Source: Rhea pennata (lineage: Eukaryota; Chordata; Aves; Rheiformes; Rheidae). Taken from it: a stretch of 64,000 bases of DNA. The stretch is taken from contig NC_084669.1 of NCBI RefSeq assembly GCF_028389875.1, forward strand, positions 30,368,567 to 30,432,566, read 5' to 3'. Below the pieces are notes generated by a model that did not search any database, was not told the origin of the DNA, and worked only from the letters and a program-made list of their open reading frames with translations. Below, piece by piece: positions 29,064-44,000 of this stretch (its first letter is position 1; the number at the start of each line of letters is the position of its first letter). The translations under genes were made by a program, and so were the position numbers.

Positions 29064-32000
29064 GTGAGTATCGGCGCGGGGAGGCGGCGCGGGGGCGGCC
29101 GGCGGGGCCGGGCCGGGCCGGGCCGGGCCGGGCCGCGCGAGGCCTCGCGGAAGCCACCGGGCCGCGAGCGGCCTCCGTCGCCCTTTCGGCGTGCGGAAAC
29201 GGAGGCGACGCGCGGGCCGCGGCTTCCCGCGCCTGGCCCCGTGCCGCGCCGGGGCGGCAACGCGCGCTTCCGTACAGGCAGGCTCTGAACGAGGACTCCG
29301 TGTCGCCTAGCGCGGTGACAGAAACGTAGTGCATACCCTTTGCCTACCCGTCGGCAGTGTTTCCTATAAATACGCGTTTCTTGGTAGGCGCCCTATTAAT
29401 CTATTACAGAATAGGACAGTAAGGACAGTATTGTCACTGCTTCCGCGCACTAACTCTGTTAATTTCAAGTCCAGTATGTTAAAATGATCAGAGAAACTGG
29501 TGTCAAAGTGTTTTTTTCTTTTCTTTCAGTAACTGGAATGAGCCCCTTGTCTCCATATTTAAATTTGGATCCCAGGTATCTAGTGCAGGTGAGAAAATGG
29601 CTGTTTTTATCGTATTGAACTTAATTCCACTGTTGACATGGTAGGGACCAAGACTTCAACATTCATGCAGTGCTGCGTAGTGTGTAATTAACTCTTGAAC
29701 AGTTGAAAGTCAATGAATGATTTTCAGTGCTGTTCTTAATAAAATCTTGCAGTGCCATAGCGGCTAGGAAAATAGATTTAAATATAGAGGATAAACGAGG
29801 CTGCTGTGTCAGTATAATAGTCTGTTGCTATTGAAAAGGTATTGCCCACCTGTATTTTTTCTTCTACCTCCCTGCACTCAGGCATGTGGCTGCATCACTG
29901 CTCCTGCCCCAGTTCTGCCATTTTCCAACCCTCCACTGAGCCCATTCAACTAATAAAAGCAGCCAGAAACTATTCACTGTTTCAATGGATTGTTTTTCTG
30001 TGTTGTGATGAGTTGGATGGGTCACAAAGGGGGTGATACAATCTATGTAACTGGCATGTACTGTCTCCGCAGCGGCTGTAAATTCTCTGTTAGTTTCCCC
30101 TATCTCATTTTCCAGCTGAAAAGCAGCTGAAGTGATACTGTTAGGAGGTAAAGCTTTGTGTTTGAATCCACAGAATAATGTAGCTTTTGTACTTACACAG
30201 CTTAGTATTTAGTTAATATAATATGATGGCCCATAGAGCACTGGAACAGCTTGACCGGAGAGGTTGTGGAGTCTTCTTCCTTGGAGATATTCAGTTGTTG
30301 CCCAGGGCCCTGCCCAGACATGCTCTAGGTGACGCTGCTTGAGCAGGGGGGTTGGACTAGATCTTCAGAGGTCCCTTCCAACCTCAGCCATTCTGTGGTT
30401 CTGCGATAGGCGGTCATAAAGGAAATGAGATTATTAAAGACCCCGTATTTTCCCTTTTTTCAGTTATGTTAAGCATAGCTAAAAAGGTTTAAGTTAGTTC
30501 AATAAGGAAACATGTCTTAATGATTTCATTTAATTAACATATTATATATAGGGCTTGTATTACCTATGGATATTAAATTTTGCTGGAGTAGCATTGAAGA
30601 TAATCAGTTGTATGGTATCTACTAATCTGTGCCTTTTGTTTCATGATGCACTATGTCACCACTTTTGCGAGCAGAAAACTCTGAATGCAGCTGAGGGGAC
30701 TTTTTTCTATTTTTTTTTCCACTATAAGCTGCTGTGGTCAAAATTACAATACAAAATTCCTCTAAAAGCAATAAACAAGGGATATGCTTCTGTCTGAGCT
30801 GGATTCACTAGTGCAGTTTTCTCACCTGCTGTTAATGTATAGTGGAAGAAAAAAGCGCTAGTGATTATATAGATCTCTTTCCCAATATGCCATTTAGTGT
30901 TGTCTCTTTTAGCTAGTACAGTACATCTGAAAAAGTGATGAGACCAGAGTTTTTGGAGCAAAGTTTTTGTATACTAATAGATTTAAAAATACATAGCTTG
31001 CTTTAAAAGAAAGGAAGTTGTTGGCATTAATGTCATAACTTGCAAAACAGATCTAAAAATACCTATTGCTGTAACACTAGAGGTTAACAGAATAGCATGT
31101 GTTGAAACACTTCACTGCTCTCGCCATTTATCACTAGGAAGCACATTGAAATAAAAGGAAATTCTATTAAGGATAGTTGGTTTATTTTATTTTATTAAAA
31201 AAAAAATGTAAAGGCGGCCAAACACTGGACCAGGTTGCCCTATTCTCCATCTTGGAGATACTCAAAACCCAACTGGATGTGGCACTAAGCAACCTCTGTA
31301 GGTGACCCTACTTTGAGCAGGAGGCTTGGACTAGGTGATTTCCAGAAGTACCTTCCAACCTCAACAATTCCGTTATTCTAAAAATAAGTGGAGAAATATT
31401 TTATCTAAGATTTTAAAATACAGGAGCCTAAATTATTAGCTTTTGAATCTGCTTCGTGTCTTAAAGTGTATGTGGAGGGATGGAGGTCTCTTGTTTTTAA
31501 AGCAGAACATCCATTTGCTTTCAGAATGCTGAGTGCACATTTCTGCCTAAGAAAGTCACCCTTACTGTTTACAGTCTTACGTTTTGATCCTGGCCTTTCC
31601 ATTATAAGGAGTGCTACAGTGGTGCTAGTGCAGTGGTTATCACATCTGCTTTACGTGCTGAATGTCCTGGGTTCAAGCCCCAGTGGAACCAGCACCAGAA
31701 AATCTTTGGGAGGTTGGACTAGATGATCTCCAGAGGTTCCTTCCAACCTTAAAGATTCTGTGCTCATGAGAGCCACCCTTTTTTCTTCCCGTAAAGCAGG
31801 CATGAACTAATGTGTTTTCTATAATGCTTTTGTTACCTTCACCAGATATCTATTATAAAATAGGATACAAGGCTTTGCCATAAAGCTGGAGGGTGGCCTT
31901 CCTAGGTAGTTATCTCTACAGAAACATAGAGATTACACACAGATGATGATTGCTTAAACTTGACTTTTTGCAGAGTAGTGGCAAGTAATAATAAACTGCT

Positions 32001-35000
32001 GATTAATAATCACACACAATTTCTCCAAATAATCTGGATACAGGGAACCCTATGAGAGGTACCGTTTATTGCTACGATATCCCAAAATTTAGAAGCATAT
32101 GATCTGTATTGCCAACCACCTTAAATAATTGCTACTACGGATAATAAAAGTGCCAAGTATGGACCAAAAAAGGCTTAGAATGCAGTTGCTTGAGACTGTG
32201 CTTCTCCTAGTGATGTATTGATTAAATAGTAGATAAATTATTGGCATGGTTGGAGAAATTTCAGAAGCAGAAAAAGATCTTACTTCTTTGGCACCTTAGC
32301 AGCATATGTGCATCTCAATGTCTAATACTGAAAAAGTGCTTTGATTGACCTTATCTCTACACACATGCTAGTTATAACCTAATTGCTCTTGATATTCATC
32401 TTTTCAGACAATTCTATTGTACAAGAATAAGTCTATTCCTATAGAAGAATGCACAAATAAAACCAAACTACCAACTTTTTTTTTCCTGGCCACCACTAGT
32501 TTGAATATATTCCTTAGTTTCTCATGTCCTTGGGGTAGGTCACTTAATGCAATGAATTACTTGGACAGTATTTCTTTAATTTCAAAGTAGTGGGAAAATC
32601 TTAATGCATTACTGTATTAGTATAGGTTGGTCAATGAAAAACAGTACTGCATAATCAGACACTAGGAGGGTCCCTAAAGAGCAATTGGTCTTGTATTGCC
32701 TGCTCATTATAATGAGTTGTTAAGCAAATGTTTGTTAAATAAATCACACAATATAAGTTCCATGGCTGCCTCGTTTCATTTTTAAAAGTTAGGAGAGCTG
32801 GAAAAGGAAAAGCTTTCAACTTATTTCTAGTTTTAAAATCTTTCTTTGTTCTCATTAAAAATATGTAGGTGGGCTATTCCATTTGAATGTACGTAGCCAT
32901 TATCTAGAAACACTGGTTGTTTCTGTTTTTCCTTTAGTTCATTGTGTGAATTAAAGAATAATAATTTTAAGTGTAGCTTATATTTTAAAGGGGGTATGCC
33001 TAAAAAAATACAAAGTTATAATATTTATTTCTTCCAGGATACAGATGAGTTTATCTTGCCCACAGGAGCCAACAAAACACGGGGCAGATTTGAACTAGCC
33101 TTTTTTACCATTGGAGGATGTTGTATGACAGGTAGGTGGTAATATTTTTTCCCCCCAATTATCCAGGTAGCATTAATATACCAAACTAATTCACAAGATC
33201 TTAAGTGTCTTGTTCTTCAGTCTTTATCTATAGATTTAGATAAACAGCTACTTGACTTCAGTCTGTACACTTTCAGTATCGTCAGTGTTTGCTTCTAGTA
33301 GAGATTTGTTCCTTTTTTTCCTTAAAAAGTAATAACTACTATTATGCTAACTAGGGGCAGCATTTGGTGCGCTGAATGGTTTGCGGCTTGGCTTGAAGGA
33401 GACACAGAATATGACATGGTCAAAACCTAGAAATGTACAGTAAGTGCTTGATCTCAAAAATGTACACATTAGTGACAGTTATTTCTTCCAGCTGGCACAT
33501 AGTTAGACCTGAATGTACTGCAAAAATAAATGTATTAAAATATTTTTTTTATATGTTGAAATATTCCCAAAGAAGCCCCATTTTTTGAGGCATTTTTTGC
33601 TTTCACTTACCCAAGAGTGAATTCTCTGAATTCCTGGCTTTTCCAAAACCAGGAGAGATTAAAACGTAGAAGCTAGGCCTACCTAATTTTACCTTAAGGA
33701 CAACATAGGTGCATGCTACTGAGCAAGTGTTGCGTGGTGCAAGTTGTTCCTGATTATGGCTTCCAGAAACACTCATACTATTCCCATGTTGTCACTTCAC
33801 CTGAAAGTTTTGAAAGAATGCAATAGATAGGAATACATTTTTCATGCAGAATGCTTCGCTTTCTAAAATTATACAGTATCTGTTGATTAGACATAACTAA
33901 GGAAAATTCAATTACCTGTGAAGGGGGCATAGAAACCTAGAGGAGTGAAATAACTAGGGGAAAACATTTTTACTCTTCCACAGTGCTTTGGAAGAAGGGA
34001 ATATTAGAAGTTAGTACAGTTTGGATTGGCTCTGCTCCTTTTTAAATATTGTTTCTGTATTCTTCCTTGACTTTACCCATATTTGCAATTAAAAATGTTA
34101 ACAAAATATTCCTCATTATGACTCCTCCATAATCTTCTAAATGAAAAAAAAAAGTCTATTTTATGTATAAGAAATGAGCAAAGTCAAACAAAAACATGTT
34201 GTCAAGTGCAAGTTTTGACAGGTCGAGCCCAGCAGGTGGCAGTCAGTGCACAGACTGCTATTAGTTCTTGCCTTTCAAGGGAAAAGGCATGTTGAAGGTT
34301 GTCACCTTGAAACAGCGTATTAAGTTCCATGTTTTCCTGATCAGGCAGAAAAGACATGCTAGTCTAGATTGTCTTTAACTTTATCCTTTATGTACTGAGA
34401 TTTTTCCCTGAATTAAATTTTGCTCTTAATATTTCCATTGCTAGATGTCTTACAATACATTGTAGGTAACTTACTAAGATTATGAAGTTTCTCATCGGTT
34501 CAGAACTGATATAAGGTTAACAAAATTGGGAGCGAGGAAGAGGGCAGAAGAGGCAGCCAGTACTCTGGCCTCTTTTTTTTTCTCATTTCAAAATAAAGTT
34601 TTCCATAATTTATTTTATTACTTAACCATATTAATAGCCTGTGTCTCCTAGTGAAAAATCGTAAAAAATGAAATGTAATGGGAAATGAATTCAAATCAGA
34701 AGAAACATAACATGCAACAGTTCACATTAAATGATGAACTAATTTCCAGTGGTAGTCAGCTGTCCAGAGCAGTACAGTGCCTGTGATAGTGTTACACTGC
34801 TGGGAGATAAAAGTCAATCATTTCTTCTGGCTGTTGTCACTGTTCAGGAGATGGCTAATGCCAGAAAGAAGTGGTATTGTGCTTCCCTGAAAGCGTGCTA
34901 AGGCTACGCTTTCCTCCTTTAGCGCTGGTGTGGAAGGATACATACAGAAATAGTCAGTGCGCTTCACTTTCATTGTGCATGCTGCCGCTGAGAAATGGAG

Positions 35001-38000
35001 ATGTGAAAGACTGCCTCTCTTCTCCCTGACTTGCTTTTGTTCAAGCTTGCCTTCGGTTCCCATCCATTCTTTCAGGCATCACCATGCTCCCTCACGCATG
35101 GTCACTGCATCAGTTGCACCTACTAGAGGAGCACTATAGTTTTCCTGGAGCTCTTGAATCCATAAGCTGTAGGCACATAAGTCAGCCTAAGCGTATCAGT
35201 CCTTAGTCACATACAGTCACCGTACAAAGAAGTTGTACTGACTAGGGTGGAAAGTCATGTTAAGAAGAGAAGGGATTCTTAAGTATAAATTAGACCAGAA
35301 AGGAGAGGAATATTTTCTTAAGTCTTGACAGGGCTAAATATTTGCCTTCAGTATTGCACACATTGCTGTTTGTGATATGCATTGTAGAGGAGTGTATATA
35401 TTACCAAGCTCTGTGCATTTCCTACCAGTTGGATATGTTTTTGAATGTATTTTTGTTCAGTTATTCCATTTTTATTAATAAAGCAAATGAGCAGAATACT
35501 TTATGCCTAACATAAACCCCATACCATTAATTTTGTAGTTTAGGACACTAACTCAATGTAAATACAGAGAACTAAATCTTTTAATACCTTTTTAATTCTC
35601 ATATAGAATTCTAAATATGGTGACAAGGCAAGGAGCATTATGGGCAAACACACTGGGATCTCTAGGTAAGTGAACTTGCTATTTTTAGGGTAAACTTAAT
35701 CGACAAAGATGTACCTATTTGAAGGGAAGAATATCCTTCAAAATTTTCATTATCAAATCTGTCAAGGGAAAAACTCAACTTTTTTCTTTAGATCTTAAGG
35801 GAACTTCAGTAAGCATTGGAAAGAAAACTAAAGACACTAAAAAGTTTAAGCACAAGTAGCTAGAGGCCTGTAATTAGAAAACTAAATTTTTGGTGTAATA
35901 AAAGCTGGAACTCTAACCAGTTGGAATAAAAGCTGCAACTCAAAATTGATAGTGCTTACTTGTTAATAAATTAATTAATTCATAAATTAAAGCAAAAATG
36001 TAATTCAAGTGTTTCTGAAATAACTTTAGCCCAGCTAGAATAATTGTATATAGTACTGGCCACTTTAAATGCAGACGTTGACAGGTTAGGAAAAGAGAAA
36101 AAAAAAAAATATCAAAAGCATGATGTGCAAGAAGGAAGAACTTTTCTATGAGATAAGCTTTAGAAAAAAAAAAAATCTCACCAGTTACCTCAGAAAGATG
36201 ACTCTAGAGGACTTTATCAGTCAGTGAAATAACTAGTGCACTAGAGAATACAAGTTTTTTCTTCACTCTTACAAGAACATAGGATGCTCTGCTACTGTGA
36301 AAGAAATAAAATTGATGAAAAGAGATTATTTCTGAATGGATAAAGCATGGAACTTACTGCCTCACAATGTGATAATGGAAGGGAAATTAGCAATAATTTA
36401 AAACAGATTATGTCATGTTGTAACTCCATTTAGAAACAGCTGAGTTTTGAAAAATGCAAAATGTAAGCTGTTACATTTAATATATTGTCTTATTTCTAAT
36501 AGATTAGATAGAATAGATAAAAGTAGATTAGTGTGCTGCTTAGCCCAGACAACAGCTTTTGAGGCATCATATAGAGGCAATGATCAGAGGTGGGATTCTA
36601 GACTGCACTGAGCACAGCAGTTTACAAGTTGGCGTGCATATTGCCTGACTTTTTTTGTATTTTCAATTCTGACTAATCAAAATGTATCTGAAAACAAAGG
36701 TGTTAGCACACTACAGTTCAAGGTTCCAGGGTAAGTGAAACATTAACAGTTTTTTCCAGCTGTATTTGAAGAAAGATTACTTAGGAAAATGTTTGTAGTT
36801 ACATTTCAGTAACAAATTACTACTACTATTATTATTATTATTATTTAATGTGGCCTCCCAAGCATAGCATTAAGCAGAATCTGGCATTTTAGGAGCCAGT
36901 ATGAGCTCCCCTTCGTGCTAGTTACTAGAGAAGTTCCTTGCAAGGAGGTGAAGTGTTTTGCATTTCGGTTCACTTGTGCAGTATTTTTGTAACTAATTTC
37001 TTTGTCACTGCTGTCAACTTTTGTCATTCTGTTCCTAAAGAAATGTAGCAACAACTGTGTTGAAGTATTTTAAAATTTTGTGGAATAAAGCTCATCCTTC
37101 TTGTTTTAATATTATATGTACTAAGATTAGGTAAAAATAACCTTTCTTACGTTGAGTGAAAGAAGATGCTACTGTTCCTCTCGTTGACTGTAATATGGCT
37201 GCTTATAAAGGATTTAATGTGATTTTCAGCAGGAGTAAATGTTTATTCTTCTTGAAAGAAGAGGAATTAAAGTTATACAATGTCTTTTCTGCTCTGATAA
37301 AAGAACAAACTCTCCTGTTCTTTGTCAGCATGAACCATTTAATACTTGGTTATATCACAGGTACTTTCTGGCCAGGGTGAGGTGGGCAGGAGAGGGAGTC
37401 CCCTTCAAAAGACATGGGTTATATGTGCATCCATATTACAAGCCCACACACTTCTCCCTCCCATCAATTCCAGATCAGTCCCCAAAGCTCTCTAGGGCTG
37501 GGGACAAATTTTTCATATTCAAACAGCAGTGGAACTGCTGTAAGCATCAAATCTGTCATCTTCATGAAACCAGGTGTCATGAAAAATATTACTTTATCAC
37601 CAAACACTTAATTTTCTAGTCAGAGTTACATGTAAAATAGAAATACAGCTGAAAACACCAGAGAGCATTTGGTAGAGGTTTTCCCTCCTTCAAGGAAAGG
37701 TCTGTGCTTCAGAAACATAGCCTAAATAGTTACACTGAGCCTGGAGTTTAAGCCTTATTTCTCAGGGAATGGGACTTTGGTTCAATTTTTCAGTGTGTGT
37801 ATTTTCTTTCTCAGCTCTGCTTTACAGTGCATTTGGAGTTGTCATTGAGAAAACAAGAGGTGCCGAAGATGACCTGAATACTATAGCTGCTGGAACTATG
37901 ACAGGAATGCTGTACAAAAGCACCGGTAGAGTGGCAAAATGTTTCTATTGTTACTCTTGTGCTTTATCCAAGCTATTAGGAACTCGTTCCTTTTTCTAAA

Positions 38001-41000
38001 TACAGTCCTGCTCTGAAGGTTAACAGTGGAAAAAAATAGTTTGTTAGGAATACAGAATTAGAATATAGCTTTTTGTTTATAAAGCCCAGTCTTCTGGTAT
38101 TGCAGCCTCACTACCGTATGAATCACTTTTAACAAGGCATTTGATCTTGTGGCAATCAACCTGTGTTCTGTATATTCATTTTCTTCCCTCTTTCTCTTCA
38201 GAAGTTAATTCTCATTTTCCTGCATGCACTAGTGGACTGTTCTTATTCCCGCTATACCTTAAAAATGTTACTAAGAATGAGTTAGGTTTTGCATATTAAC
38301 TGAATGCTTAAGTATTTACTCAGATTTAGAGTAATGCACAGTTAAGCTCCTATAATTATCATTAGTCCTGTGCAAGCTTGAAAGGACCCAATTTAATTTG
38401 TCTAGAAATAAATAATTTCTAGAAAGTACAAGTTTCCTTTATGTAGTCTTAGCCGTGTGGAGAACAATATGCTGTTGGGGGATATTAAACTATTAGGTCT
38501 CAATTACTGCTAGATTTATTTGTACCAAAAAAAGGAAAATTCAAATGATGCCGTTTACTTCTAAGGATAAACAACATTAACCAGAAAAGTTAGAAGGTGG
38601 CAAGACTGTGACCTTCTCTAAGCATACATGAAACTAAATATGTAGAATCCTAAATATGGTTTAAGAAAAAAATTACTGTCTAAATAATGATTTAGAAAAA
38701 AATTGCTTCCAAGAAAGTGAAAAAAAAATCAAAATTCAGATTTAATACAAATCCTTGTGTTTTTTTTCTTTCCCCTCCTTAGGGAAGAGATTTTGCTAAA
38801 CAGGTTTTATAAATTTGTATCATTACAGTAAGTAGAAGGAAATTGATTTTTTAAAGATATGTACGTAGCTGTTTGTGAAATTTCTTTCTAATCTTTGCGT
38901 AGTAATGAAAGCCAACAGAATGTTATTTGAGAACAGCATGGATTTAAGGTTGGTTTGTTGCTGAGTACTGAATTGTTTACAGAAGAAAGAGTTTGACCTT
39001 CATCAGCAGAACTTCTGTCAGTAGATTTTACAGGCCAAACATTTGGAGATAGTAGTTAGAGAACTACTGGGTACCACAGATTGGTGAGGGCAGAGGGAAA
39101 GTATTTTATGTTTTAAGTACCATGATAAAGGTTTGGCTGTCTGATTTATCTGTATTTTACAATGCAAATACTAGAATTAAGTGTCTTTGGCCTGAAGGTC
39201 ACCTTTATATATGGGGGCAAAACAAGTTGAGAAACCTTATTTTTGTGTTGCTCTTGAGTAACTGAAACCAGAGGGAATTGGCTTTTGCAGCCTCATAAAT
39301 ACTAGATTGGGCACTTAACCTTGCAAGACCATGTAGTTCTATAATAAATGACTTATCTGGCATTTTTAAAGTAGTATGCCAGATTGCAAGCAAAGCTCTG
39401 GTTAGGATAGCAGGATAAGAGTTCAATATTTTCTGTAGAAGGTTATCCTTAAAGACAGCTGCTGTCCTACACTCTAGCAGAAGTTTCCCCCTTGCCTTTC
39501 AGAAGTGTAGAAACAGTATTATGCACAATGTTGCTCTTTTGGGGAAGTGTAGCCACGGATAACTGCTCTAGTCATATGCACTGTCATATGAGACTACAGA
39601 ATTAGAGATTTTTCTTACCAGAGCACAATGGAACTTTTGTTCTGTAACATGGAATCTATTGAGCTAATACTAGCATCAATTAAGGTAGATGAAGTCAGTC
39701 TGTATTCATTACAGTATCTTCTTTTAAGTGTCTTGCATATGAAATACAGTGTACAGAAACTAAAAAGAAACAGTTTCAGAATATACAGAAAATTTGAGCA
39801 GTATAGTAGACTTTAAGGTTAAGAATTGGTTCTTAGAGTAAAAAAAGATACTCACAGTTGTTCAAAGAATTTAATTCCAATCTTACTTTTAGGTCTCTAG
39901 AGACTTTTTCCCCCCTATTGCTCTGTCTCCAATGTTTGTGTTTCATTTTCTGCATTAGAAATGTCCTTCCTAATTATGGTAAAGCCTTCTGTGTAAAAAC
40001 TCTGCCTTTTACCAGCATCAATATATACTGGAGATTAAAAAAAATGTTTTTGACTTAATGCAGATTCATATCTGTGATATATTAAATCTGTAATTATTTT
40101 CCTTGTTACAGGGAATGCTAAAATATGTTGGCATTTAAAAAAAATAATTTTTGAAGGCTGCCAGATACATATCTGTTCTGAACCCTCATGTTTTAGTGGC
40201 AGCTGGCAATTCCCATGCACACCCCATTTCAAATCAAGTCTGTTCTACCATCCGCAAAGGGTGGATACAGGTTTGATATAGACAGTGCTGTTCAAGTACT
40301 CAGATATCCCTCTTCCATCATTCTTGTTTTTTAAAAGATTAGGAATGTGTTTAAGAAGAAACTGTATGAAGTTAGGGAGTTTCCTTGTTGCAAGCTTTCA
40401 TTTTTAAACTTGGATGGAATAATCACATCAACAGTCCTGCAGGAGCAAAAAAATATCTCTGTGTATACCACAAAGTCTTCCCGTAGGTTGAATTTCTGAA
40501 ACTGTAGTGACTAAGTCTTTGCTAAGGGGGGAAGCAAACAAAAAAGGTAGTGGGAAGACTGTAAAGGTTGATGAGATTTGTTGCCTGAACTAATCCTAAT
40601 TTTTACATTTTGTCCTTGTGGAGGTGTTAATCATTACCAAAATGCTAGTAGTCAAACACAGACTTTCTGAAGCACCCACACAGCAATGAACTAGATTGCG
40701 AACAGTTCTGTGCAAGGCTACTTAACACAACTTGTGCGTGAGAGCACGAAAGAGCTTTAAAAAAGGATCTGCCTGCGAGAGCTGGAAGTTCTGCCCTCCT
40801 GTGTTCATTGGAAGTAGCATTTGTCAGGGAAAATTCCCTGTTGCATGTGACTGAAGCAGGTCCAAGGCTTTTGATGGTCCTCCTTGCACTAAGTAGGCAA
40901 CTTAATTTGCCATTATAAACAAAGTGTTTGCCTAGAATCCTTTTCATAATACTGTAAGGCTTAGATTACTAGATCTTGTGAATTGAATTTAAGTGAAACA

Positions 41001-44000
41001 GTAATTAGAGGAACTTCAAAACAATACACTGGCTGATCCCTTTTATCTAAAGTGACTATAGCTTTCATATTTGAGATGGAATTTACTACTGTGATTACTT
41101 ACTAGCTTCTAGCCTGAATGTAGCAATCAAGTATTCGCTTGATAAACTAGACTTGCAACTTCATGCAAGCTGCATTTTGAACTCACAACTTAAGCTGAAT
41201 GTTCTGGTTAGCAGTTAAGCGAATGATGAAAAATCTTTTGTTCCTTTGCCAGTGGCTTATGAATTGGAAATGTTGCAATTCTGCTGAGCTATTAAGCAAA
41301 ACTTAATTTTTTACCCGGGAAAAGTAAACAAATCTATCCTGTACATGTGCTTATAACTGACCTGGAGAAAGACTAGTTCTCCTTTGGCTCCCTATGATTT
41401 TCCAAAAATACAGTCAGTTTCTGGTGAAAGTGTCTATCCTTTGTTTTCAGGAGCTATACATTCAAGCATAAGTTATTGTATTTAAAAAAAAAAAACTGTC
41501 AAATCTATTTTGTTTTTACTAAAACAGAATCAACTTCCTAATCCCACTAGGATGAATTTTCCATTTAGTAAGAGTATGTATTCTTTGACTTTGAAAAAGG
41601 CAGAAGTTAAAATCTATTATGCTAAGTTTTATTAGGATAAATGGTATAAAGCACAAACACTAACACAGCTTTTAAAGCAAACAAATATTTAGCCCTATGT
41701 CGCATGCTTTTTCAACATCTTCTGTTTCAAATCCAACATCTTTGTTTTGGCATAATTGTATTAGTTTCTGAAAGTAATAGTGGTTAAGAAGGCAAACAAC
41801 ATTAGAAACAAAAGAGCAAAATCAAGAGAACGATTGTCACTGTACACTATGTCACTATTGCACTCTTTCATCATGAAAATGTACACGGTTCCAGTCATCA
41901 TGTCACAAGAAAGATATAGCTGGCTAAGACCTTTACCCCCTTCTTAAGCACACACTATTGATCAGTCAGAAAAAAGATACTGAGGTAAGTGGGACTTTAG
42001 ACTGAGCCAGTGTGACAGGCATTAATATCTTGTTCATTGAAACTCTTGAAAAGGCGTTAACTAGGCAGAAATTGAAACAACCTTAACTCTTATCTGAGTA
42101 TTACTCACATTATAGATGTTCTCTCTCAGATTTTTTTCCCCCCATTAGGGGGATAGAGGAATAGGAGCAAGAGTGAACTAATATTTAGGACAAAGTGGAC
42201 CCATTTGTTTTACTGTATTTCTGTGTAGTAGAAACCTGATGCTAGTTAGAACCTCTCATGCCTTTTGCACAATAAACATTACAGAACATGGTATGCGAAG
42301 CTGTGCATCTGAAGAGAAGGGAGACACGTGCTAATGATAACTAAAGGGAATAGTTATCATTTTAAGACCTCAGAACACTACCCAAAAGCCAGCACATTAC
42401 AAATTGAGAAGGGCTAAATGCTTTATTGCTAGCAATAAAATTGGGCCAGAGTCAAAGATAAGTTTGGTGACCTTTAGTGGGTAGGAGTTCAGGGCAATGG
42501 AGTTAGCCAAGTGCGTCTGGAACTGTAAACGTCTTTCCATTGGGCTTGTATGTTTTCTTCTGGGACAAGTTTTTTTGTTTGTTTGTTTTTTGTTTTCCTT
42601 GGAAGACAGGAAGACATTTACAGACTGCCACAGATACAGGCCTGCAGAAAATTAAAAGGACTTGCTTCTGAACTGTGAGCATAAGGTCTATTAGGCCTTT
42701 TAGAAAGTTACAACCTCTGTTAAAACTTGCTTTTAACATGAAAAAAGTCTGTTACTCAAAAGGTGTTGGCAAAAACGGTTTGTTTACGATCTGAAATGAG
42801 TAGAAGATGAGGGTGAAGCATAAGGAGATGCATGCAAGAGCTTGTCGAGGCTGTGTTTGTGACTGGAGAGCTAAACCCTGAGCATACGCAGGGCAGCTGG
42901 GTGCGGTGCTGCCTCCTGCCCAGCTCTCCTGGACGGGCCGGAGAGCTCTGCTCTCCCACAGCAAACTGCAGGGTTCTTGCTGCCGTTCACAGCGACCGCC
43001 GTGGTCTCCTGTAGTTCAGGTGCTGCTGTTTGCCCTCAGTGAGGGAACAATAATTTAATATATGCAGAGTAACTTCACCAGTTTTAATACCTGTTAACTT
43101 GTAAATGAAAATGTAAATTCTTCGACTTTTTCTAATTTAGCCTTCTGACCAGTTATTGCAGGACAAATTTCCCTGTTTCAAGCTTTTGTTGTTTCTGTAT
43201 TTTAACCATACCACTGTCTTAGTTACAGCAGTTTGAAAAAGGAACATGTTTATCTAGAATGTTTCTCATTTCCAAAAAGTTAACCACATTTTCCTCAGTA
43301 ATTCCTGTACCCACAAACTGTCCACTTGCAAAATTTCATACAACCCCTGGGGGCAGCAGGAAGAAAGTTCTAGAATTTTCTCCTGCCGTAGGGACACCCA
43401 CAGATGTTCACCAAACATCTGAGCCCAGTGGTGCAGAGAGTCTGGTCAGCTACTGCTGGGCTTGAAGTCAGCAAACTGAGGTTGCCTTGTATGTCTGAAA
43501 AGTTAAGCCCCTTAAACCATTTTAAAATGGTTTTGTTCCTGAAAGCCCTAAAGGGAAAAAAAATGTTTAAATTCTAAACATCTGAGAGAGAGACGGGAAG
43601 CCAAAAAACTAATAGCAGTTCAGCTGTTAGGCTTCTTTTGTCTGGCATAAATATAGGCGTCTTGGCTTCCAATTAAGGTGTTTCTAATGTTTGCCATTGA
43701 GTAGTTCTTGCTTTAAACAACGTTTCCTGGGATGGCTAAAGTAACACATTCTGAAATTTTTAGCTATTTAATAGAGGCATTAAAGTCTCAACTGAAGGTG
43801 TACCCTCATGTTATGCAATAGCGGTTATTGTTTTCCTTACTGTACAGGTCAAATTCAGTGTTAGGGAGCCAAGCAGTACAAAGCTGTGCTAGAGTGCTGG
43901 GGGTCATTGCACAGTGTGCTCTGAAGCAGATTTTAAATGTGTCACTAAGGTGGTCACTGCTTCATGGTGAAAGGGTATATCACCTAAAACCTAACAAAAC

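Larger units (their letters stand above)
29589..33037 (+). other. TIMM23: TIMM23 intron 2 (CR1-rich)
   Basis: 3.4-kb intron holding three CR1-derived insertions within 1.6 kb, all in the plus orientation. The rest is AT-rich without recognised elements. Confidence 0.9.

Noticed and set aside
31619-31691. Functional tRNA-Val(UAC) gene
   Set aside because: The 5' acceptor strand does not pair with the 3' strand, there is an anticodon-stem mismatch, and a CR1 tail follows directly. It is a SINE head.
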